Assembly (NCBI RefSeq): GCF_902712875.1
Contig: NZ_LR743509.1
Coordinates: 62,001-126,000 of the forward strand
DNA: 64,000 nucleotides
Direction: 5' to 3'
Source of the DNA: Hyphomicrobium sp. ghe19
Lineage (GTDB): Bacteria; Pseudomonadota; Alphaproteobacteria; Rhizobiales; Hyphomicrobiaceae
Numbering within the stretch: position 1 is the first letter of the stretch; every line of letters begins with the position of its first letter. Shown here piece after piece: positions 45,678-55,434 of this stretch. Under the pieces are notes generated by a model. The model saw nothing but the letters and a program-made list of their open reading frames with translations, was not told where the DNA came from and made no database searches. The translations under genes were made by a program, and so were the position numbers.

Positions 45678-45992
45678 TTACGCGCCTGTGATGTCGGTGA
45701 TACGCACGACAGAAAGGTCCTGACGATGGCCCTTCTTCCGGCGAGAGTTCTTGCGGCGGCGCTTCTTGAAAGCGATCAGCTTCGGTCCGCGAGATTGCTT
45801 CACAAGCTCGGCGATGACCTTGGCACCCGATACGACCGGTGCGCCGATCGTTACGTCTGCGCCCGAGCCGACCATCAGCACCTGGTCGAACTCGACCTTG
45901 GCACCGGCGTCACCCGATACGCGCTCGATCGTAACGACATCGTCCTTGGAAACGCGGTATTGCTTGCCGCCTGTCTTGATGACAGCGTACAT
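45678..45992 (-). CDS. rplU: 50S ribosomal protein L21
   Basis: 104 residues: [14 protein letters not shown] at the start and the [16 protein letters not shown] loop that contacts 23S rRNA. First gene of the rplU-rpmA-GNAT-obgE run. The 297 nt upstream hold its promoter and leader; an AGGCCTATAAGGCC dyad lies about 15-30 nt before the start, and no standard L21 leader could be confirmed by eye. Confidence 0.98.
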   Translation of the reverse strand: MYAVIKTGGKQYRVSKDDVVTIERVSGDAGAKVEFDQVLMVGSGADVTIGAPVVSGAKVIAELVKQSRGPKLIAFKKRRRKNSRRKKGHRQDLSVVRITDITGA

Positions 45993-46289
45993 GGCTTCGT
46001 CCTTTCGGCCTTATAGGCCTGTTGCCGCGCCCTATGGCGCCACCGTAAAACGGTGGACTTTCAAGGGAATGCTAGTCAGAGCTAGCGGGAGCCTCGGGCA
46101 GCGCATTCAACGCGGGCAATTTGCCTGCCCACGGTAGGGGCGGTTTATTGTCGATGTGAGGCTGATTGTCAATTGCCATGCGGCGTTTCGGCCATGCGCT
46201 CAACGAACGGAAATGCCGTCGCAATTCGTAAAGAGCATACACATTTCATGGTCAATTTGTCGGCAACCCGAGGGTAAGACAGGACGGTT

Positions 46290-47327
46290 ATGGCAGTTCC
46301 AGCCAGGGCTTCCGGAACGCTAGTTGAACTGGCTGCGCTACCGCAGATTCCGGTCATTGAAACCGGGCCGGATTTTCCGCTTGCGACGCTTCGCGCGTCT
46401 CCGGGTAAGACGCACGCTCTCCTCGACATTGCCACGCGGCGGTATCCACGGCGGCTTCTCGCCGGCCTCGACCGGGTTTCCCGGGCATGGCTCGTGCGCT
46501 GGAACAACAAGCATCTCGGAGAGATCGACGCGATCGCGAGGCTGCTCGGGCGGCCGGGCGCATATTTCTTTTCGATCAATTACGAGTGGGCGTGCACCTG
46601 TCGCGCGGCGCCATCGCCGGATCGTGGCTCAGCGCGGCTTATTCGGGTGCTGGACTGGAAAACGCCCGGACTTGGCAGCAATCTCGTTTGCGCCAAGGTT
46701 ACGGGTGCTCCGGGCGGGCCGTTCGCCGTCGTGACGTGGCCGGGCTATACGGGGGTTCTACAAGTCATGGCGCCCGGCCGCTTTTCGGCCGCTCTCAATC
46801 AAGCCCCGATGCGCGATCCGACGGGACTTTTCTATTTGGATTGGGCTGCAAACCGCCGCCGCGTTTGGAAAATGCCGCATCCGACGCCCGCGCATCTTTT
46901 GCGGAAGGTTGCGGAGGAGGCCCGGGATTTCGGCGACGCGCGCCGGATGCTGAGCGAGCAGCCGATCTCGACGCCGGCGATTTTCACGCTTGCCGGTATC
47001 GCGCCGGACGACACAGTCGTCATCGAGCGCACCGAGGACGCGGCGCGCGTGAGAGATGAAGACGCGGTGGCCGCCAATCACTGGCATACGCCGGGCTGGC
47101 GGGGCACGTCGCGCGGCGAAGGCAGTTGCGAGCGGGCAGGCCTCATGCGCCAAACCGAAACTTCGTTCGATACTGAGTTCGAATGGCTCGTTCCTCCGGT
47201 GCTGAACGAGAAGACGCGTCTCGCGATGGTTGCTGATGCCAAGGCGGGGCGTTTGTTGGCGCGTGGATACGAGGCGACCGGCCCTGCGACCCAGACGCTC
47301 AACTTCATTTGGGATGCGGCTCTCTGA
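46290..47327 (+). CDS. possible Ntn-hydrolase-fold amidase (acid ceramidase/C45-like), unknown substrate
   Basis: 345 residues, no signal peptide. The region near residues 95-125 reads Glu-Trp-Ala-Cys-Thr-Cys-Arg, then Arg-x-Leu-Asp-Trp, which recalls the Cys nucleophile followed by Arg/Asn-Asp-Trp in choloylglycine, C45 and acid ceramidase-type Ntn hydrolases. A second stretch (Val-Thr-Trp-Pro-Gly-Tyr-Thr-Gly-Val-Leu) matches the next strand in that fold. In those enzymes the Cys follows cleavage of a propeptide. The match is partial and by eye only. It is divergent from rplU and ends 64 nt before tRNA-Ser. Confidence 0.5.
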   Translation: MAVPARASGTLVELAALPQIPVIETGPDFPLATLRASPGKTHALLDIATRRYPRRLLAGLDRVSRAWLVRWNNKHLGEIDAIARLLGRPGAYFFSINYEWACTCRAAPSPDRGSARLIRVLDWKTPGLGSNLVCAKVTGAPGGPFAVVTWPGYTGVLQVMAPGRFSAALNQAPMRDPTGLFYLDWAANRRRVWKMPHPTPAHLLRKVAEEARDFGDARRMLSEQPISTPAIFTLAGIAPDDTVVIERTEDAARVRDEDAVAANHWHTPGWRGTSRGEGSCERAGLMRQTETSFDTEFEWLVPPVLNEKTRLAMVADAKAGRLLARGYEATGPATQTLNFIWDAAL

Positions 47328-47391
47328 GCCGCTTGCGCAGAGGGAAAAGCGAAGCTACAAGCCCACTTCGCCGTTTGGCGCCGCGGCTTCC

Positions 47392-47481
47392 GGAGAGGTG
47401 GCAGAGTGGTCGATCGCGCCGCACTCGAAATGCGGAGTACTCGCAAGGGTACCGGGGGTTCGAATCCCTCCCTCTCCGCCA
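47392..47481 (+). tRNA. tRNA-Ser(CGA)
   Basis: A 90-nt class II tRNA: acceptor GGAGAGG/CCTCTCC, encoded CCA, T-arm GTTCGAATC and a long variable arm. The anticodon loop CTCGAAA gives anticodon CGA. Its 3' end is repeated about 2 kb downstream, which marks an integration site. Confidence 0.95.
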
Positions 47482-47823
47482 GTTAACCATTTAAGTCATT
47501 GAAATCATTGTATTATTTTCGCCCCGTACACGGTTCGGGCATAAGATGCGACCGCGCTTAAAATCTTTTTTGAGCCCGATCCACTAACGATTTGAGCCAC
47601 TTGGGTTCTCGCGCCCGCGCAAACTCCGCAATTCCGCGATTTCTGCTATCGCATCTTATGCCCGGAAAGTTGTGGAAAACGCACTGGCGGACATATCCGC
47701 CGCCTAACTCTCGTCCGCCGTTGTCCGTGAGCATTCGCGTGATGGAAGCATTCGACGGATTAATCCGTTGACTGATTATTTTTCTGCGGCTAGGGCGGAT
47801 TCGCACTAGCGAAGGAAATGAAG
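47482..47823. other. gene-poor left end of the tRNA-Ser island
   Basis: No convincing gene in 342 nt. It carries the inverted repeat described separately and, at about 47767-47800, a TTGACT-like hexamer upstream of the small ORF pair that could be a -35 element. Confidence 0.4.
47536..47664. repeat. 15-bp inverted repeat with further copies of its core across the island
   Basis: CGGGCATAAGATGCG (47536-47550) and its exact complement (47650-47664) face each other 99 nt apart. The core GCATAAG occurs again three times in direct orientation at the right end of the island (about 49228, 49286 and 49298). Such end-clustered sites may be recombinase arm-type sites or operators. Confidence 0.5.
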
Positions 47824-47991
47824 ATGCAACGTGAGGAAGGATTTTATTGGGTGAAGTGCAACGAGCACTTCGAGGTTGCCGCGTGGTTTGACGGTGCGTG
47901 GTCCCTTTCCGCGACTGCGGTAACGCTTTCCGACTCGCAGATGAGATGGATCGGCGAACGGATTCCTGAGCCGATGGGAGAGGCGGCGTGA
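47824..47991 (+). CDS. 55-residue phage-like small protein
   Basis: Starts Met-Gln-Arg-Glu-Glu-Gly-Phe-Tyr-Trp-Val and ends with an Ile-Gly-Glu-Arg-Ile-Pro-Glu-Pro segment; rich in Trp and Glu and well folded by composition. AGGAAATGAAG precedes the ATG. Its stop overlaps the next GTG start (GTGA). Proteins of this size and style are common in prophages, usually of unknown role. Confidence 0.6.
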   Translation: MQREEGFYWVKCNEHFEVAAWFDGAWSLSATAVTLSDSQMRWIGERIPEPMGEAA

Positions 47992-48239
47992 GCGGCGGAT
48001 TTTGCCCGCACGATTGGCACGGCACAACCGAAGCCGATCTTCAGCAGGAGTCGTGGGGCGAGGACTACGATTTTTGGTCTGACGTTGCCGCAACGACCAG
48101 CCGCCACGTACACAAGCGCCAATGCACCATCCATGATGCTGCCATCGGCCAAGCGAAGCGCGAGGGGCTGACGTTCCACCTGCTACCGGACGCCGAGCAG
48201 TATGCTCGGTTAGAAAGAGCGGAAAGAAGCCACCATTAA
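47988..48239 (+). CDS. 83-residue Cys/His-containing small protein
   Basis: Starts at a GTG overlapping the previous stop, so translation is coupled. Cys6-Pro-His8 ... His11 near the N-terminus and several His plus a Cys around residues 40-48 could bind a metal, but spacing matches no known zinc finger. Together with the previous gene it forms a two-gene unit read away from the tRNA. Function unknown. Confidence 0.55.
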   Translation: MSGGFCPHDWHGTTEADLQQESWGEDYDFWSDVAATTSRHVHKRQCTIHDAAIGQAKREGLTFHLLPDAEQYARLERAERSHH

Positions 48240-48316
48240 CGATCGCGCCCGCGCTTATTTGGGAGACGCGGCGTGGGCGCGATTTCAAAGCGAGCCCGCC
48301 TTGTGAGATACCAGAA

Positions 48317-49183
48317 CTACGCTGAAGGCAGCAGTGCCGCCGCACGTGCTTTCGCGACCAAATAGGATACGAACGCGGCGCACGCGCCGATCATGAAGAG
48401 CGCGTCGGCTTCGTCCACGTCCGACGCGCTCTTTTCGAGCAGGGCGTGCCTGATACCCTTTTCGTCCGAAGTGAAGCCGTAGATATTCTGGAATCCTGTC
48501 TTCAGGGCCGGATGTATTGTCTTTTTCTTCTCGATCAGCTTCAGGGCGTCGCCCAGCGTCGTCGCTTTTGGTTCGATGAGAACGGCAACAGACTCGACTG
48601 CGTGAATGCTCTCTCGAATACTGGCCGCCCAATCCCCATTGGTGAGATGCTTCGATGCCTCACGAAGATGAGAGCGGGCGCCGTTGTGACCAGCGGATGA
48701 CAGGTCACTGAACGCCTTCTTTACGGTTTCAACCTCTTCGTCAGTTCCAACAAAACTAATCATGCCATCGATAACGCGATAGGCTGAACGGCAGTGCGTA
48801 AGGATTTTGTCGATCTCGTTGGCGCGAACGGGAGGGCGCTGAAAATTTGTGAGCAGCCAATCGAAGAATCCTAGAACCTCTCCGCAATCGCCGTGGAAGC
48901 AGAGATGCTTGAGTTTCGCAATCTGTACGTATGCGGTCGCATCAAATTCATCGACAGCCAGATGATCGCGGTGCACATGCTTTTCACGCAAAATGCCGTT
49001 CCAAGGCGAATCCAAATTGCCGTATGTGGTGCGCTCCAGTCTTGGGTACAGATAGGCCCACAGGAGCGAACGCAATTGATCAGAAAGCACGCCGCGCGCA
49101 AACTGGCTCGGCAGTGGGGCGAAGCCTTCGCGTTGTTCGAATGTCAAGTTATTGCCGTCCTGAGCGCCGTCGTTCACTGTCAT
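48317..49183 (-). CDS. AbiJ-like abortive infection/HEPN-type protein
   Basis: 288 residues, soluble. The N-terminal part (Phe-Glu-Gln-Arg-Glu-Gly-Phe ... Leu-Arg-Ser-Leu-Leu-Trp-Ala-Tyr-Leu) recalls the AbiJ N-terminal domain. The C-terminal half carries His-Leu-Arg-Glu-Ala, then Ser-Ile-Arg-Glu-Ser-Ile-His-Ala-Val-Glu-Ser, Ile-His-Pro-Ala-Leu and Gly-Phe-Thr-Ser-Asp-Glu-Lys-Gly-Ile-Arg-His-Ala, a pattern I associate with AbiJ/HEPN-related defence proteins. These are thought to act on RNA and stop growth after infection. The start is an ATG at 49183. It points toward the small gene pair. Confidence 0.7.
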   Translation of the reverse strand: MTVNDGAQDGNNLTFEQREGFAPLPSQFARGVLSDQLRSLLWAYLYPRLERTTYGNLDSPWNGILREKHVHRDHLAVDEFDATAYVQIAKLKHLCFHGDCGEVLGFFDWLLTNFQRPPVRANEIDKILTHCRSAYRVIDGMISFVGTDEEVETVKKAFSDLSSAGHNGARSHLREASKHLTNGDWAASIRESIHAVESVAVLIEPKATTLGDALKLIEKKKTIHPALKTGFQNIYGFTSDEKGIRHALLEKSASDVDEADALFMIGACAAFVSYLVAKARAAALLPSA

Positions 49184-49739
49184 TCCATGGTCGCCGTCGC
49201 TGATACCGGATTTTCAAATGAAGTATGCATAAGGCCAACGCAATGTCCCGCGCGCTTCATCCACAGCGTTCGCTCGCCAATCTCAGGCATAAGGCAGGCA
49301 TAAGATCGGCTTTTGCTTGCGGACCTTGGAAATTAGAACATTCACGGCGGCGCGCCAGCCGCCGCGCGAAAGCGCCTGTAAGTCATTAATTTATCAGACG
49401 GAAACGGACGTCAACGGACGGTGACGGATGAGTGTGTATCGGTCTCCCTCTCCGACAAACAATCAATAAAATCAATGTGTTACTAGATAATTTTAATCCT
49501 ACCGGCCATCCTACGCTCCAATATCGGCTGCGCTTGGCGGCGACGGCGTGAGCACGAAGGCGACAGCGCAACCCGACAAGGGCCGAACGGTGCTGGATCT
49601 CGAGGCGCGACCATCATTCGCCCGTGATGGTGGGACTGACACGGTCACTTGACCTTCGACAGCAGACACTTGTTGGCGACGCCGGATGGAAGAGCCAGCC
49701 AGTCACAAGCATGGCGAGGAGAGCCTAACGAAGTAACCG
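49184..49739. other. gene-poor right end of the island and beyond
   Basis: No gene recognised. It holds three GCATAAG copies (about 49228, 49286, 49298), a run of ACGGA repeats spaced irregularly at about 49398-49430 and the attR-like copy of the tRNA end at 49445-49457. The remaining part up to 49739 shows nothing. Confidence 0.45.
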
Positions 49740-50882
49740 TCAATGTTCGCCAATGCCGCTCTGTCGCAAATAATGGCGTCCGGCTTTCGTATCTTCAGCG
49801 AGCTCGACAAGTTGCTCCATGGCATACCGGTCGTTCGTCAGTCGGAAAAAGCTCGACGCATCGAGCTGGCCTTCGACGTAGGCATTGACGGCCCCTTGCT
49901 TCAATCGCATCCCCGTGTCCCAGTTCTTCCACCAGGCCAAGGGCGGCAAATAGCTTTCGAGAAGTTCGCGCGCGCGCGTGGTCAGCGTTCGCCCCTGTAT
50001 CCCTCGGTAGAGGGTTGCGAACGTCGACTCCAGCAATGGCTCGCAACCTTGCTTGGGCCGAATGCAGGCCATGACGAACAAGTACGCGTAGAGTGAACTC
50101 TTTTCCCCTCCGCACAGATCGTCGGTTGAACGGGTTAAGGCCCTCGCCCAATGGGATATGGGGAGGCGCAGACCGAGCGTCGTGCTGTAGTCGAAAAGAC
50201 GGCCCCATGCCGCCAACTCCGATAAAGTCGAAACCTGATCGATCGCAGTTGATGGATCAATCGCAGCCGCAATCCGGCGCCCAGCGTCCAACCAAGCCGA
50301 ATCCATGAAATCATGCCCGCCTCGGGCAGCTGCTGAAAGGTTCGTGGTTAATCGCCTCAGGACGGCGTCCGGCGACTTCCGCGCCATCGTTTGTGCGACT
50401 TCGACATCGTCGATGCCGAACAACCGATCGACCAAGCGATGTGCCAAGTCACCGCCATCCGGCACCCATTGCAGCACATCACGGATCAATGCCGGCTCGA
50501 GGGAGACGATTGAGCCGTCATCGAGCAACGAAGGTGCTTCAGAAACCGCAACCCGAAGGACATCTGGATAGCCGCCAGCCCGAGACAGCACCGAGCCGGC
50601 AGTCGCGGCGCGCCCGAGGCGCCGAGCGAGCTGATCGCCGAACTTCTCTTTCTGATGGAGCAGCTCTGACGTCACCCCGAGCAACCTGTCGGAGTGAGCC
50701 GGCCAGTCGGCGCCCAGGGGCTCGAGCAAGTCATCGTCAGATTGCTTTGCCTCATAGAACCAAAGGCAATAGCCAACGATAAGCGTGAAGATGAATCCGA
50801 TCGCCCAGCTTACCGTGATAAGGTCTGTGCTGAGCTGGACGTCGGTGAAACCGAAACAATACTTCGCGAATCTGTTGCGCAA
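49740..50882 (-). CDS. membrane-anchored protein of unknown function
   Basis: 380 residues from a TTG start; an in-frame TAG lies 36 nt further upstream and no ATG is near, so the true start is uncertain. One membrane helix at about residues 18-42 is followed by a cytoplasmic helical region of 330 residues rich in Leu, Arg and Asp, with no motif I know. It may be a complete single-pass protein or the C-terminal part of a decayed larger gene. It lies between the island and the regulator of the collagen-like locus. Confidence 0.5.
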   Translation of the reverse strand: MRNRFAKYCFGFTDVQLSTDLITVSWAIGFIFTLIVGYCLWFYEAKQSDDDLLEPLGADWPAHSDRLLGVTSELLHQKEKFGDQLARRLGRAATAGSVLSRAGGYPDVLRVAVSEAPSLLDDGSIVSLEPALIRDVLQWVPDGGDLAHRLVDRLFGIDDVEVAQTMARKSPDAVLRRLTTNLSAAARGGHDFMDSAWLDAGRRIAAAIDPSTAIDQVSTLSELAAWGRLFDYSTTLGLRLPISHWARALTRSTDDLCGGEKSSLYAYLFVMACIRPKQGCEPLLESTFATLYRGIQGRTLTTRARELLESYLPPLAWWKNWDTGMRLKQGAVNAYVEGQLDASSFFRLTNDRYAMEQLVELAEDTKAGRHYLRQSGIGEH

Positions 50883-50953
50883 GAATTCATGACACTCACG
50901 AAGGGCTGGCCGCTAGTCTCAATTCCGTCCGCCGAGAGGAATTTGCAATCGCT

Positions 50954-51700
50954 CTACCTCGTGGCGGGCTTGAGGAAGCGCCCGTGTTTGCCGAGCATTT
51001 CCGTGGCCAAAAAGGCGACTTGCGTTCGATTGTTTACATCCAGTTTTTTCATGATGTTGTGAATATGAACCTTTACGGTGCTCTCGCTCATGTCGAGTTC
51101 GTAAGCGATGAGTTTGTTCGTTTTCCCTCTTCGCAAAGATTCGATGACTGCGATTTGGCGGTCAGTAAACAGATCTGCGCTGGAATATCGCAAATCGCTC
51201 CTTGAGTTTTCCATCTTGTGCTGTGCCGAGATAAGACTTCCGGCTGGCACGAAGGTGCCTCCGGCTCTTACTAGGCGAATAGCCTCGATTGCCAAATCCA
51301 AAGACATCTGAGCAGGGAAATACCCGCGAGCGCCTTGCTCGATCGTGTCGACAATATAGCCGCTGTCTTCTTCATCAGAAATGAGAATGACGGGCGGCGG
51401 AATTGAAAGAGAAAAAATAAAGCCTATGCTGTCTTTCAATCGATGCTCCTGTCTCCCATCGCCGAGGCACAATAGGACAATTGAGGTTTTGTCCAAATCG
51501 CAGTGATCAATCCAGTCTTTGACTTGTGGAAAGCCAGAAACTTCAAGGCCGGATGCAGCGGCAATGGATCGCGTTATACAATCACGAAAGAAAGTTCTCC
51601 ATTCGATCACCGCGATCGCCGGCTTGTGAAGATAACTCGACACGGTTCCAATTCCTTTATTCAGCTCAGCATTCCTTGCTGTCGATCGCCGCACAGCCAT
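50954..51700 (-). CDS. NarL/LuxR-type transcriptional regulator
   Basis: About 230-248 residues (a GTG at 51643 is an alternative start). Residues 30-150 resemble a receiver domain in length and Ile-Val-Leu-Leu and Ile-Leu-Ile-Ser-Asp strands, but the phosphoacceptor Asp region is altered, so phosphorylation is doubtful. The last 65 residues are a GerE helix-turn-helix (Leu-Phe-Thr-Asp-Arg-Gln ... Ser-Thr-Val-Lys-Val-His-Ile). It diverges from the collagen-like operon, whose first gene starts 617 nt away, and is the best candidate for its regulator. Confidence 0.85.
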   Translation of the reverse strand: MAVRRSTARNAELNKGIGTVSSYLHKPAIAVIEWRTFFRDCITRSIAAASGLEVSGFPQVKDWIDHCDLDKTSIVLLCLGDGRQEHRLKDSIGFIFSLSIPPPVILISDEEDSGYIVDTIEQGARGYFPAQMSLDLAIEAIRLVRAGGTFVPAGSLISAQHKMENSRSDLRYSSADLFTDRQIAVIESLRRGKTNKLIAYELDMSESTVKVHIHNIMKKLDVNNRTQVAFLATEMLGKHGRFLKPATR

Positions 51701-52317
51701 TCGGGGGGCGCAGCGCGTGCGCGTGTAGACATCGCTACGGCTTGCGGACGTTGACGTGCTTTATTCTTGTGCTCTGATTTTTTTCGAACGCACTGATGCA
51801 AGTTAGGGCCTACGCGATTTGGCTCAAAAAGGGGGCCTCGCACTAATTTCAGTTAGCATGTGTGGGCACCCAAATGGCGCAGCCAGCCTTGGCCAATTGG
51901 TAGACAAAATTTCCGAGCCTCAAGCTTATGGCCACTCGGTCGGCGAAATGGCTATGTTTCTGACTAAAGTAGAAGTGATAATGGCTATTTTCGTTCTGGA
52001 TTCCACTTTTTGACAGATATCAATTGGTCCCCAATTCAATGACCATCGACTTGTCGCGCCAGAATTGGTGCGGCCCCTGTCGCGGTTTAGCGGCCGCGCG
52101 CTGTGTAGTCGTCCGTGGTGCAGCCTTCGTTTGGCTGCCTCCTTTGGATCTAGAATGATCCGAGGAATCGATATTTCTCCGGACGCATATTGGGTCTATC
52201 GGCGTTACCGCTTCGAAGGTCCGATCCTCGAAGCGCAACCGCCAAATTGGATGTCGCCGCGGAACGTGAATCTCCGCTGACGCGATTGCGAAACATCAAC
52301 CGTAAAGGCGTATCGAA
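51701..52317. other. long divergent promoter region before the collagen-like operon
   Basis: 617 nt. A 41-codon frame at 52155-52280 (Met-Ile-Arg-Gly-Ile-Asp ...) ends 37 nt before the first gene; it lacks a good ribosome binding site. Several AT-rich stretches occur at about 51770-51850 and 51950-52030. The length suits multiple regulator sites, but no clear palindrome or promoter pair could be fixed. Confidence 0.4.
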
Positions 52318-52724
52318 ATGAATAGCGCATTTTTCAATGTATCTGGTATCGACCCCCACGATGGCGCAACGCTCGTTTTCGTTTGGTGTCGCAATGAAGG
52401 CGCTCCCGCTCATAGGAACGTACTTTTGGGGTCTGGACATGTGGTGGGGGCTGTTGGATGCGGGCGTCCCCCAGGTGTCGCAGTGGGACAATTCAGTGTC
52501 ACGTTTCTGCTGCCGCAGGGATGTTCGCCCAACGATATCATCGTAACGAGTAACGCGGAGGACAGCGAGTATTTGCGCGATGTGACCGTAACGCCTTGTT
52601 CCAGGGTCTCTAGTATTTCGGCAGCAAATGATCTCAACGATGTGCGCCGGTATTCGCGTCCCATCGGCACTCAAGCTTCTTACAATCGCGCCAATTCTGA
52701 TGGCTTGAAAGTGGAGGCGAAGTC

Positions 52725-52728
<4 letters not shown>
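52318..52728 (+). CDS. small protein coupled to the collagen-like gene
   Basis: 136 residues, no signal peptide, four Cys. The first half is beta-rich (Asp-Gly-Ala-Thr-Leu-Val-Phe-Val-Trp), the last 30 residues polar. Its stop overlaps the start of the collagen-like gene in an ATGA, so the two are translated together, perhaps at a set ratio. It could be a chaperone, secretion partner or a second subunit. No family recognised. Confidence 0.65.
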
Positions 52729-55325
<2,597 letters not shown>

Positions 55326-55335
55326 TGCTTCATCG

Positions 55336-55372
55336 GGAAGAGATCGGCGTTACGGCCGGTCTCTTTCCTTTT
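55336..55372 (+). terminator. rho-independent terminator after the collagen-like gene
   Basis: A stem of 13 pairs with one bulged T (55336-55348 with 55355-55368), a 6-nt loop and a TTTT tail at 55369-55372, starting 11 nt after the stop codon. It separates the substrate gene from the secretion genes, so either readthrough or a second promoter feeds them. Confidence 0.85.
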
Positions 55373-55434
55373 CAATTGCGGGAAGTGGGTCACCGGTTCT
55401 CGCAGTGTTGATCAGCTTTTGAGCGTGGTTTGTG

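Larger units (their letters stand above)
47469..49457. mobile_element. small tRNA-Ser-linked genomic island or remnant
   Basis: The last 13 nt of tRNA-Ser (47469-47481) recur at 49445-49457 with one mismatch. Beyond each copy a 20-nt segment is similar (16 of 20: 47496-47515 and 49463-49482). This fits attL/attR of an element inserted at the tRNA 3' end. The segment holds two coupled small ORFs and an AbiJ-like gene. No integrase or excisionase is present, so it is either a satellite mobilised in trans or a decayed element. Confidence 0.6.
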
